64,000 nt of DNA from Novosphingobium sp. (GTDB lineage Bacteria > Pseudomonadota > Alphaproteobacteria > Sphingomonadales > Sphingomonadaceae), in assembly GCF_039595395.1 (NCBI RefSeq), contig NZ_JBCNLP010000006.1:315001-379000 (forward strand). The letters are read 5' to 3'. The position numbers were made by a program, and so were the translations under genes. Of this stretch, positions 31,940 through 40,758 are shown one piece after another. Below the pieces are notes generated by a model. It was given only the letters and a program-made list of their open reading frames with translations, did not search any database and had not been told where the DNA came from. Numbering within the stretch: position 1 is the stretch's first letter; each line of letters starts with the position of its first letter.

Positions 31940-33667
31940 CTAGCGCAGCAGATTGGCGGCGGCCAGTTCGACCAGCTCGTCGCCCCTGCCGTTCAGCACG
32001 GCCTTGAGCATATAGGCGGTGAAGCCCTTGGTCATTTCGGCGGTGATGCGCGGCGGCATGGCCAGCTCCATCCGCTCGACCTGCGCATCGATCACCACCG
32101 GCCCGTCATGCGCCAGCGCCTCGGCAATGCCCTGTTCCAGCGCGGCGGGATCCGCGATAGGAATGCCCTTGATCCCCACGGCCTGTGCCAGCGCGGCAAA
32201 GTCCGGATTGTCGAGCGTGGTGCCAAATTCCAGATAGCCCGATGATTTCTGCTCCAGCTCGATAAAGCCCAACGAGCCATTGTTGAAAATCAGCACCTTG
32301 ACCGGCAAATTCAACTGCTTGAGCGTCAGCAGATCGCCCATCAGCATGGTAAAGCCGCCGTCGCCCGACAGCGAAATGACCTGCCGCTCGGGAAAGGCTG
32401 CCTGAGCGCCGATCGCCTGAGGCATCGCATTGGCCATCGAGCCATGCCAGAAGGAGCCGATCAGACGGCGATGGCCGTTCATCGCCAGATGGCGCGCGCT
32501 CCACACCGTGGGCAGGCCGACATCGGCGGTGAAGATCGCGTCGCCTGCGGCCTGACGGCTCAGTTCGTCGACCACATGCTGGGGGTGCAGTCGTCCGCCC
32601 GCCTTGCCCGTCGCCTGCCGGTCCAGCGCGGCGCGGCTGGCCTCGTAATGGGTCAGAGCGGCGCGCAGATGGTCCTCGCGGCGGTCCCGGCTCAGTTTGG
32701 GCAGCAGCGCGCTCACCGTATGCTTCACATCGCCGACCAACCCCAGCTCGATCGGCGCGCGCCGACCGATCGCCTCGGGCCGCAGGTCGATCTGGGCGAT
32801 GCGGGCATCCTGCGGATAGAACTGGCGATAGGGGAAATCGGTGCCCAGCATCAGCAGAACATCGCAGCTCCCCATGGCGTGATAGCCCGAGGCAAAGCCG
32901 ATCAGCCCGGTCATCCCCACATCGTAAGGGTTGGCCCATTCGATATGCTCCTTGCCGCGCAAGGTGTGGACGATGGGCGCCTGCAGCCTTTCGGCCAGCG
33001 CCACCACCTCGCGATGCGCGCCCACCACGCCGCCGCCGCACAGCAGGGTCACCCGCTCGGCATCGTTGAGCAGCGTGGCGAGTTGATCGAGCGCTTCCTC
33101 GGGCGGCACCACGATGGGGCGCGGCAGGCTGAGCGACACAGGCTGAGGCACAGGTGCCGCCGTTGCCGGTTTCAGGAACACATCGCCGGGCACGACCAGC
33201 ACCGCGACGCAGCGTTCGGCCACGGCGCGGCGGATCGCGCTTTCGATGGCGCGCGGCATCTGCGCCGGGTCGGAGATCAGCTCGCAATAGGAGGAGCAGG
33301 CGCGGAACAGCTCTTCGGGGCGGGTTTCCTGAAAATAGCCCGATCCGATTTCCGCCGAGGGAATATGCGCCGCGATCGCCACCACCGGCAGGCGCGAGCG
33401 ATGGGCATCGAACAGCCCGTTGATCAGATGCAGATTGCCCGGCCCGCAAGACCCCGCGCAGACCGCCAGCCTTTCGGTGGCATGCGCCTCTCCGGCGGCG
33501 GCGAAGGCTGCGGTTTCCTCATGGCGGACATGCAGCCAGTCGATCCCGCCCTTGCGGCGCAGCGCTTCGGTGAGGCCATTCAGGCTGTCGCCCACGATTC
33601 CATAGATCCGGCGCACGCCGGCCACGGCAAGGGCTTCGACCATCTGATCGGCAACTGTCGGCATCAT
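31940..33667 (-). CDS. Thiamine pyrophosphate-dependent pyruvate oxidase/dehydrogenase (PoxB-like)
   Basis: A 575-residue ThDP enzyme of the PoxB/acetolactate-synthase family that would decarboxylate pyruvate and pass electrons to quinone through FAD. The start ATG at 33667 has a GGAGAC ribosome-binding site; a second ATG follows at once. The N-terminal domain has the activating Glu in RHEETAAFAAAGEAHAT (about residue 50) and IVGDSLNGL, a PoxB-specific stretch. The middle domain is FAD-like, and the C-terminal ThDP motif is present as GDGGFTMLMGD, later ending in NNGSLGFIE. It is close to E. coli PoxB in length. It follows the creatininase gene by 168 bp with a strong hairpin between, so they are probably separate transcripts. 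Confidence 0.9.
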   Translation of the reverse strand: MMPTVADQMVEALAVAGVRRIYGIVGDSLNGLTEALRRKGGIDWLHVRHEETAAFAAAGEAHATERLAVCAGSCGPGNLHLINGLFDAHRSRLPVVAIAAHIPSAEIGSGYFQETRPEELFRACSSYCELISDPAQMPRAIESAIRRAVAERCVAVLVVPGDVFLKPATAAPVPQPVSLSLPRPIVVPPEEALDQLATLLNDAERVTLLCGGGVVGAHREVVALAERLQAPIVHTLRGKEHIEWANPYDVGMTGLIGFASGYHAMGSCDVLLMLGTDFPYRQFYPQDARIAQIDLRPEAIGRRAPIELGLVGDVKHTVSALLPKLSRDRREDHLRAALTHYEASRAALDRQATGKAGGRLHPQHVVDELSRQAAGDAIFTADVGLPTVWSARHLAMNGHRRLIGSFWHGSMANAMPQAIGAQAAFPERQVISLSGDGGFTMLMGDLLTLKQLNLPVKVLIFNNGSLGFIELEQKSSGYLEFGTTLDNPDFAALAQAVGIKGIPIADPAALEQGIAEALAHDGPVVIDAQVERMELAMPPRITAEMTKGFTAYMLKAVLNGRGDELVELAAANLLR

Positions 33668-33778
33668 CGTCTCCTTGCCATAGCGGGCGGGGCTTGGGGT
33701 TACGCGTCGGGATGAAGAAAGGCCCCCTGCCGCCAGGGCTCGCTTTTGCGCCGATGGCCAGGGGCAGGGGGCAGGGAT

Positions 33779-33819
33779 CGACGGGCGTCGCGGGAGGGGG
33801 GGCATGTCGACGCCCGTCG
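33779..33819. terminator. Perfect 12-bp hairpin downstream of the creatininase-like gene
   Basis: CGACGGGCGTCG (33779-33790) and CGACGCCCGTCG (33808-33819) pair fully around a 17-nt loop, 16 bp after the stop of the gene at 33836. There is no T tract, so it may act as a terminator or an mRNA-stabilising structure. Confidence 0.5.
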
Positions 33820-33835
33820 CGGGGGGAGCTGGGGG

Positions 33836-34597
<762 letters not shown>

Positions 34598-34662
34598 CGC
34601 TGCAACTCCTGATGGGTGTTTTTCGTTGAGCCGCTTGTGCCGCAAGCCCTGCGAAAAAGCCC

Positions 34663-34687
34663 GTTAGGCGCTGTGAGCGAGCGTTAG
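34663..34687 (-). promoter_or_regulatory. CTAAC direct repeat, 20-bp period, upstream of the creatininase-like gene
   Basis: In the gene's direction, CTAAC at 34687-34683 and 34667-34663 are separated by 15 bp, with TCACAG conserved in the spacer and CTAACGGG in the proximal half. It has the same orientation as the sites before the aldehyde dehydrogenase and NTF2-fold genes, 15 kb away. Confidence 0.6.
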
Positions 34688-34716
34688 CCCTCGCTGTTGG
34701 GGCATGCCGGGCGCCT

Positions 34717-35325
34717 CTAATGACCGGAAGGCGGCATACCGGCCATGCGCGATGCGGCGCGAAGGCGTGCCAATCGCAAATCCTCCGGCGTATCGATATC
34801 CTGCAACTCTGCCGCATCGATGGAGAGCGCCAGGGCGAACCCCGGCTGGTTGAGCAGATGGCGTGCACCCACATCGCCGGTCAGCGCGGCCAGAGACGCC
34901 ATGCGCCCGGCCCCGAAACAGGCTGGCGGCCCCAGCCTTCCATCGGGATAACGGCATGCGCTCACCCTATCCTCCGCCGTCCGGTCGAGCAGCATGCGCA
35001 AGGTTGCCGCTTCGACAAAGGGCATGTCGGCCAGCATGATCAGCAAACGCGCGGCATCACATCCCTGCGCCCGGTCCACGGCAAGCCGCAAGGATGAGGC
35101 CATGCCCGAGGCTGCGTGAGGATTATGCACCACCTCCACGTCCGGCCCGACCCAGCCGGGCCGGCGACCGTCCGAGATGAAGCAGACCATGGCCCCGAGA
35201 CTCTGTGCCGTTGCCAGCGCCCATGCCCCCAGCGGTCGTCCGCCCAGATCGCGATCCAGCTTGCCGCCGCCCATGCGCGCACCCGCACCAGCGCCCAGCA
35301 CGGCCACCATCACCGGCTGGCTCAT
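34717..35325 (-). CDS. Molybdenum cofactor nucleotidyltransferase (MocA-like)
   Basis: A 202-residue NTP transferase of the MobA/MocA family. The nucleotide-binding start is VLGAGAGARMGGGKL (about residues 9-23), where the Gly-rich loop and Lys replace the usual LAGGxSxRMGxxK, and the metal-binding Asp is in IMLADMPFVE. Such enzymes attach CMP to molybdopterin, making the cytosine dinucleotide form required by Pao/Xdh-type oxidoreductases. It overlaps the XdhC gene by four bases and ends the operon of molybdoenzyme subunits, which gives its function strong contextual support. The first loop being VLGAGAGAR rather than LAAGxSxR is slightly unusual. Confidence 0.85.
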   Translation of the reverse strand: MSQPVMVAVLGAGAGARMGGGKLDRDLGGRPLGAWALATAQSLGAMVCFISDGRRPGWVGPDVEVVHNPHAASGMASSLRLAVDRAQGCDAARLLIMLADMPFVEAATLRMLLDRTAEDRVSACRYPDGRLGPPACFGAGRMASLAALTGDVGARHLLNQPGFALALSIDAAELQDIDTPEDLRLARLRAASRMAGMPPSGH

Positions 35326-36344
35326 GCCTCCATGCGCGCCAGAGTCGGTGCGGCATGCTCATCGCCCGCAGCGGGGAGAGCGCGCCAATGCGCGATGATT
35401 TCGGCCAGAATGGAGATCGCGATCTCGGGCGGTGTCATCGCTCCGATCGGCAGGCCGACAGGTCCGCGAATGCGGGCCAGCGCATCCTCGGCAACACCCA
35501 TGTGGCGCAGCAGGTCGAGGCGCCGCGCATGGGTACGGCGCGATCCCAGAGCGCCGACATAAAAGGCTGGTGTGCTCAGGATGTCGGCCAGCACGCCTGC
35601 CTCATCGTCGTGATCGTGCGAGAGCAGCACCGCCCCTGACCAGCGGTCGAGCCTGTGCCAGCCGGCCTGTGCCCAGGCATGGACCGATTGCGGCTGAAAT
35701 CCATGCTGCGCCAGCAGGTGGCAGGTCAGTTGGTCGGTGCTGATCAGTTCTACGTCGATCTCGCAAAGGCGGCACAGGCTGGCCAGGGCCACCATGACAT
35801 GCCCCGCGCCCGCGATGGTGATCCGGCACGATGGCGTATAATGGCGCAGAAACGCATCCGGCGCGGCCTGCTCCCCCTCCATCAGCCAGTGGCGGTGGGC
35901 CCTTGTATCGATGGCCAGCGTGAGCGGACGACGTTGCGCGCGCGCCGCGATCAGCTCCCTCACCAGATCCCGCGTCAGCCCCGTGTCGAAATAGACATCG
36001 ATGGACGAACCGCAGGGCAGGCGCAGGTCGATAAAGCGCGATCCCTGCCCATAGCGCTCCAGATGGCAGCGCCGGTCCCTGATCGCCTGCACGGCATCGA
36101 GTACAAGGCTCGGCTCGACGCAGCCGCCGCTGATCAGTCCCACCGATGCGCCATCCTCACGCACGGCCAACTGGCTGCCCAAGGGACGCGGCGAAGACCC
36201 GCTGACACCCACCAGCGTGACCAGAGCGACCCGCTGCCCCTGCGCCATGGCCTCGTCCAGAAAGGGCAGTACCCAGTCGGTGTAAACCGCGCCGGGGCTG
36301 GCGGAGAGGCCCGCGCCAGCGTTGGCGGAGAGGTCCGCCGCCAT
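35322..36344 (-). CDS. XdhC/CoxI-family molybdenum cofactor insertion factor (PaoD-like)
   Basis: A 340-residue accessory protein that binds the molybdenum cofactor and inserts it into a Pao/Xdh-type enzyme. The start at 36344 overlaps the stop of the large-subunit gene by one base. The N-terminal XdhC/CoxI domain is seen in LVGVSGSSPRPLGSQLAV and LISGGCVEPSLVLDAV, and the C-terminal Rossmann-like XdhC_C domain ends with FYVGALGSRRTHARR and IRGPVGLPIGAMTPPEIAIS. It lies between the large-subunit and MocA genes, the standard arrangement. It is cytoplasmic. Sulfuration and loading of the cofactor before Tat export is known for the family. Confidence 0.88.
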   Translation of the reverse strand: MAADLSANAGAGLSASPGAVYTDWVLPFLDEAMAQGQRVALVTLVGVSGSSPRPLGSQLAVREDGASVGLISGGCVEPSLVLDAVQAIRDRRCHLERYGQGSRFIDLRLPCGSSIDVYFDTGLTRDLVRELIAARAQRRPLTLAIDTRAHRHWLMEGEQAAPDAFLRHYTPSCRITIAGAGHVMVALASLCRLCEIDVELISTDQLTCHLLAQHGFQPQSVHAWAQAGWHRLDRWSGAVLLSHDHDDEAGVLADILSTPAFYVGALGSRRTHARRLDLLRHMGVAEDALARIRGPVGLPIGAMTPPEIAISILAEIIAHWRALPAAGDEHAAPTLARMEA

Positions 36345-38551
36345 CAAACGATCACCGGCAGATGATCGAGATGCTTGTCCAGCGTGATGGGATAATCGCG
36401 CACCCGCACGCCTGTGGCGTTGTAGATCGCATTGGCAATGGCCGCGCCCACGCCGCACAGCCCCAGCTCGCCCACGCCCTTGGCCTTCATGGGGGAGGAT
36501 TTGTCGTCCGGATAATCGAGGAAGATCACCTCCTGATGGGGCACATCGGCATGGACGGCCACCTCGTAACCGGCCAGATCATGGTTCACGAAAAAGCCGA
36601 AACGCGGGTCCACCGCCAGCTCCTCGCTCAGCGCCGCGCCGACGCCCATGGTCATGGCGCCGATCACCTGGCTGCGCGCGGCGGTGGGGTTCAGGATGCG
36701 GCCCGCATCGCACACGGCCAGCATGCGGCGGATGCGCGTCTCGCCGGTATAGCCATCCACCGCCACCTCGACGAAATGGCTGGCGAAGGTCGATTGCTGA
36801 TAGGTCTTGTCCAGCGTGCCATATTCGATGATGTCCTCGGCGGCGATCGCCCCATCCCGCGCGGCCTGCGCCAGCGGAAGGCGCTGGTTTCCGGCGATGA
36901 CCATGCCATCGGCGAAATGCGCCTCCTCGCCCAGCCCCAGCTTCTGCGCCACCATGGCGCGCAGCTTGACGCAGGCGGCATAGAGGCCGGCGGTGGAGTT
37001 GTTCGCCCCCCATTGCCCGCCCGAACCGGCCGAGGCGGGAAAATCGCTGTCGCCCAACCGGACGGTCACCGCTTCGAGCGGCACCCCCATCATCTCGGCG
37101 GCGGTCTGGGCCAGAATGGTGTAGGTGCCGGTGCCGATGTCGGTCATGTCGGTTTCCACCGTCAGCCGTCCATTGCGCTCCAGCCGGATGCGCGCCGCCG
37201 ATTTCGTCAGCAGATTGTTGCGGAACCCCACCGCGACACCCATGCCGATCAGCCAGCGCCCTTCGCGCTGTTGCCCCGGTTTGGGATTGCGCTTCGACCA
37301 GCCGAATTTTTCCGCGCCGGTGCGCAGGCATTCCACCAGATGGCGCTGGGAGAACTTGCGCTCCGGCTTGGTGGGATCGACCTGCGTGTCGTTGAGGATG
37401 CGGAACTCGACCGGGTCCATGCCCAGCGCTTCGGCCATTTCGTCCATGGCCATTTCCAGCACCATCAGGCCGGGCGCCTCGCCGGGTGCGCGCATGGCAT
37501 TGCCCTCGGGCAGGTCCAGCGCGGCCAGCTTCATGAAGGTCTCGCGATGGGGGGCGGCATAGAGAAGCTGGGTCTGCTGGACCGCCGATTCCGGCTTGCC
37601 CTCTGCCAGATTGCCGCTGATGGAACTGTGCGAGATCGCCGTCAGCCGTCCGTCACGCGTCGCGCCCAGCTTCACGCGCTGGATGGTGGCGGGGCGATGG
37701 GTGGTGTTGTTCATCATGAAAGGCCGGGGCAGCGCGATCTTCACCGGCCTTTGTGCCGCCTTGGCCGCCAGGGCCGCCAGCACCACATCCGCGCGGATAA
37801 ACAGCTTCCCCCCGAAACCGCCACCGATAAAGGGCGAATCCAGCCGCACATTCTCCGGCTTGATGCCCAGCGTCTTGGCCAGACTGCCCTTGCCCCAGGC
37901 GATCATCTGGTTCGATGTCCAGACGGTCAGCTTTTCGCCTTCCCATGATGCGATGGTGGCATGGGGCTCCATCATCGCATGGCTCTCGTCGGGGGTGGTG
38001 TAGCGGCGGTCGATGGTCACCGGCGCGGCGGCAAAGGCGCTGTCGAAATTGCCGACGCGGTGGATCGCGGGCTGCCCATTGCCGCCGGGCACCAGCGGCG
38101 CGGCATCGGCCGAGGCGGCCAGATCGAACTGGCCCGGCGAGCGGGCGTAATCGGTGCGGATCAGGGCGGCGGCGGCGCGGGCCTGCTCGAAGCTGTCGGC
38201 CACCACCACGGCGATCGCCTGATGGTAATGCACCACCTGATCGCCGCCAAAGAGAGGGGCCGCATTCATCATGCCAAGCGGCAAGGGCGCGGCATGATCG
38301 AGCGTGGTCACCACCGCCAGCACGCCCGGCGCCGCCTTGGCCGCCGCCACATCCATGGCCGTGATGCGCCCCTTGGCGATGGCCGCGCCGACGACAAAGC
38401 CATAGGCCTGATTCTTCGCCACATCGTGCCGTTCATAGGCATAGGGCGCGGTGCCGGTGGTTTTCAGCCTGCCGTCGATCCGCGATGTGGCGCGGCCGAC
38501 GACCTTCAACTGGTCGATGGGGTTCTTGCCCGCTGGCGTGTCGAACTTCAT
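36344..38551 (-). CDS. Molybdopterin-binding large subunit of aldehyde oxidoreductase (PaoC-like)
   Basis: A 735-residue catalytic subunit of the xanthine oxidase family. The start at 38551 (MKFDTPAGKNPIDQLKVVGR) overlaps the FAD-subunit gene by four bases, the standard operon junction. Cofactor regions include GRATSRIDGRLKTTG at the N terminus, FIGGGFGGKLFIRADVVLAA (about residues 265-284), a later MRAPGEAPGLMVLEMAMDEM and, near the C terminus, KGVGELGLCG, which carries the base Glu. The three-subunit layout with an N-terminal Tat signal only on the small subunit matches E. coli PaoABC, which is periplasmic and oxidises aromatic aldehydes. The substrate here is not known. Confidence 0.92.
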   Translation of the reverse strand: MKFDTPAGKNPIDQLKVVGRATSRIDGRLKTTGTAPYAYERHDVAKNQAYGFVVGAAIAKGRITAMDVAAAKAAPGVLAVVTTLDHAAPLPLGMMNAAPLFGGDQVVHYHQAIAVVVADSFEQARAAAALIRTDYARSPGQFDLAASADAAPLVPGGNGQPAIHRVGNFDSAFAAAPVTIDRRYTTPDESHAMMEPHATIASWEGEKLTVWTSNQMIAWGKGSLAKTLGIKPENVRLDSPFIGGGFGGKLFIRADVVLAALAAKAAQRPVKIALPRPFMMNNTTHRPATIQRVKLGATRDGRLTAISHSSISGNLAEGKPESAVQQTQLLYAAPHRETFMKLAALDLPEGNAMRAPGEAPGLMVLEMAMDEMAEALGMDPVEFRILNDTQVDPTKPERKFSQRHLVECLRTGAEKFGWSKRNPKPGQQREGRWLIGMGVAVGFRNNLLTKSAARIRLERNGRLTVETDMTDIGTGTYTILAQTAAEMMGVPLEAVTVRLGDSDFPASAGSGGQWGANNSTAGLYAACVKLRAMVAQKLGLGEEAHFADGMVIAGNQRLPLAQAARDGAIAAEDIIEYGTLDKTYQQSTFASHFVEVAVDGYTGETRIRRMLAVCDAGRILNPTAARSQVIGAMTMGVGAALSEELAVDPRFGFFVNHDLAGYEVAVHADVPHQEVIFLDYPDDKSSPMKAKGVGELGLCGVGAAIANAIYNATGVRVRDYPITLDKHLDHLPVIV

Positions 38552-39498
38552 GAGCGCGCCTCCACCATCACGCCCGCAAGGGTGCGGGTGGCCAGTTGCA
38601 GTTTGAAACGGTTGTCCGCCGTCGGGCGGGCCTCGGCAAAGACCTGGGCGGTGACCGCCTGCGCGCCGCGCGGCATTGCCTCTTCCGCCGCCTCGATGCG
38701 CCATGGCCGGGGGGCGACCCCGCCAAAGGCCACCCGGCCCGAGCCATCGGGCTGGATCACCGCCGCCACCGAGACCAGCGCAAAGGCATAGGAGGCCCTG
38801 TCGCGCACCTTGTGATAGAGATGCCGTCCGCCGATGGGGCGGGGCAGGGTGACGGCGGTGATCAACTCACCGCGCTTCAGGCTGGTTTCGAGATGCGGCG
38901 TATCGCCCCACAGGCGATGGAACTCGCCGATGGGGATCGAGCGCACCGCGCCCTGCGGATCGACCGTCTCGACATGGGCGTCGAGCAGGCGCAGCGCGAC
39001 CGCCATATCGCCCGGATAGGTGGCGATGCAGGCATCCGACACGCCGATCACCCCCAACTGGCGCGACACGCCGCCGATCGCCCCGCAGCCCGAGCCCGGC
39101 TGGCGCTTGTTGCAGGGCTGGTTGGTGTCATAGAAATAGGGGCAGCGCGTGCGCTGGAGCAGATTGCCCGCCGTGGTCGCCTTGTTGCGCAACTGGCCCG
39201 AGGCGCCCGCCACGATGGCCTTGGTCAGCACGCCGTAATCGCGCCTCACTCGCATGTCCGAAGCCAGCGCCGTGTTGCGCACCAGCGCGCCGATGCGCAG
39301 GCCGCCTTCCGGCGTCTCCTCGATCTTGTCGAGCGCCAGGTCCTGCACATCGACCAGATGGGTGGGTGTCTCGATCTGCAGCTTCATCAGGTCGAGCAGA
39401 TTGGTGCCGCCCGCCAGAAATTTGGCGCCCGGCTTGCGCGCCACGGCGGCGGCGGCCTGTGCCGGGCTCTGGGCGCGTTCATAGGTGAAGGCCTTCAT
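38548..39498 (-). CDS. FAD-binding subunit of aldehyde oxidoreductase (PaoB-like)
   Basis: A 316-residue middle subunit of the Pao-type enzyme that carries electrons from the molybdenum centre to FAD. KFLAGGTNLLDLMKLQI (about residues 26-42) is the FAD-binding loop. The insertion QRTRCPYFYDTNQPCNKRQPG, with two more Cys in GSGC, provides Cys residues for an extra [4Fe-4S] cluster, known in the PaoB subunit but absent from most xanthine oxidases. The C-terminal CO-dehydrogenase-like domain follows. It overlaps both neighbours by four bases. The Cys set supports the Pao assignment rather than ordinary Xdh. Confidence 0.9.
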   Translation of the reverse strand: MKAFTYERAQSPAQAAAAVARKPGAKFLAGGTNLLDLMKLQIETPTHLVDVQDLALDKIEETPEGGLRIGALVRNTALASDMRVRRDYGVLTKAIVAGASGQLRNKATTAGNLLQRTRCPYFYDTNQPCNKRQPGSGCGAIGGVSRQLGVIGVSDACIATYPGDMAVALRLLDAHVETVDPQGAVRSIPIGEFHRLWGDTPHLETSLKRGELITAVTLPRPIGGRHLYHKVRDRASYAFALVSVAAVIQPDGSGRVAFGGVAPRPWRIEAAEEAMPRGAQAVTAQVFAEARPTADNRFKLQLATRTLAGVMVEARS

Positions 39499-40130
39499 GC
39501 GCTTGTCCCCCCGACCTGCAGCATCGCTTCCATGATGTTCGAATAGGCGCCGCAGCGGCAGATGTTGCCGCTCATCCTCTCGCGCAATTCGTGGTTGGAG
39601 AGGGCGGGGGCGGCCACGATGTCCTCCTGCACATGGCTGGGCACGCCGCGTTTGATCTCGCCCAGCACCGCCACGGCGGAACAGATCTGCCCCGGCGTGC
39701 AATAGCCGCACTGGAAGCCGTCATGCTCGATGAAGGCGGCCTGCATCGGATGGAGTTTTTCAGGCGTGCCGAGCCCCTCGATGGTCGTCACCTTGTCGCC
39801 CTGATGCTGGAGGGCGAGGCTGAGGCAGGAATTGATCCGCTCGCCATTGACGATCACCGTGCAGGCGCCGCACTGCCCATGGTCGCAGCCCTTCTTGGTG
39901 CCGGTGAGGCGCAGATGTTCGCGCAGCGCGTCGAGCAGGGTGGTGCGCGTATCGAGCTGCAGATCGTGGCGCGTGCCGTTCACCTCCAGCGAGACGGGCA
40001 TGGTGACGGGCACATCGCCCCTGGCTGGCGCCGCCTGGGCAGGACCGACATGGACCAGAACGGCGCTTGCGGCGCTGCCGCCGATCAGCACGCCTCTTCG
40101 GGAAAAGCCGAAAGCATCGCTGGAATCCAT
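39495..40130 (-). CDS. 2Fe-2S subunit of aldehyde oxidoreductase, Tat-exported (PaoA-like)
   Basis: A 211-residue small subunit with two [2Fe-2S] clusters. The start at 40130 has a GGAGGGAAG ribosome-binding site. Tat signal SRRGVLIGGSAASAVLV (about residues 10-26) exports the assembled complex to the periplasm. The ferredoxin-like domain has CDHGQCGACTV and a further Cys in NSCLSLA, and the helical domain has CGYCTPGQICSAV and NICRCGAYSNI. It is the first gene of the five-gene operon paoA-paoB-paoC-xdhC-mocA. The promoter lies in the 156-bp gap before 40287. Confidence 0.92.
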   Translation of the reverse strand: MDSSDAFGFSRRGVLIGGSAASAVLVHVGPAQAAPARGDVPVTMPVSLEVNGTRHDLQLDTRTTLLDALREHLRLTGTKKGCDHGQCGACTVIVNGERINSCLSLALQHQGDKVTTIEGLGTPEKLHPMQAAFIEHDGFQCGYCTPGQICSAVAVLGEIKRGVPSHVQEDIVAAPALSNHELRERMSGNICRCGAYSNIMEAMLQVGGTSA

Positions 40131-40286
40131 GGTGTCTTCCCTCCGCTGCCGGGGCGATGGCGCAGTTTTGGCCCGCCCCGAAATCCTGTCATCAGGGGAT
40201 AACACATGAACATGGCCAGCGGTTTCCGTTTATTGATGCTTCCAGCGGCATGACGTCATGAGCAGGCTTCACGAATGGCGGCTCGT

Positions 40287-40709
40287 TCAGGACGGCGCGC
40301 GGCATGTCCGGTAGAAATCGGCGACATCCTCGGGGCGCAGGGGGCGGCGCCAAACCGGGCATGCATGGCCTTGCGCATCGACGATGGCGGCCATGGGCAG
40401 GCCAAACCCCTGCCCGCCATAGCGCACCGCCAGCGCTTGCGCCTCGGCTGCGGGCATGGTGGTCACCTGCGAGGCCAGCGCCGGGGGGACAGCGATCGGC
40501 CGGTCGACCCAGGCCAGCACGATCCGGTCGGGCGCGACCATCGCGGCCAGACGCGGCAGGTTGCGCCACTCCGCCATGCAGGGCGCGCACCAGCGGGCGC
40601 CCAGCAGGATGACCCGCCGCCCGGAGTCCTGGGCCCGAAGCGATGACGGCAACACCATCATCAGAAAAATTGCGGGCACCAGACTGAACAGGATGGACGA
40701 TCTTCGCAT
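40287..40709 (-). CDS. Exported thioredoxin-like protein
   Basis: A 140-residue protein with an N-terminal signal peptide (MRRSSILFSLVPAIFLMMVL, cleavage near LRAQD) and a thioredoxin-like domain. The redox motif is WCAPC, in LGARWCAPCMAEWRNL (about residues 36-51). The stretch GLPMAAIVDAQG is the usual cis-proline region (Pro in FGLPM). It resembles short TlpA/ResA-type periplasmic thiol-disulfide proteins. It is upstream of the pao operon on the same strand, with 156 bp between, and diverges from the TPR gene with a 49-bp gap. A partner is not obvious. Confidence 0.78.
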   Translation of the reverse strand: MRRSSILFSLVPAIFLMMVLPSSLRAQDSGRRVILLGARWCAPCMAEWRNLPRLAAMVAPDRIVLAWVDRPIAVPPALASQVTTMPAAEAQALAVRYGGQGFGLPMAAIVDAQGHACPVWRRPLRPEDVADFYRTCRAPS

Positions 40710-40758
40710 GGGTGCTTAGTAGTTGAATGAATTGATGTCTGTAAACAGGAGGATTTAC

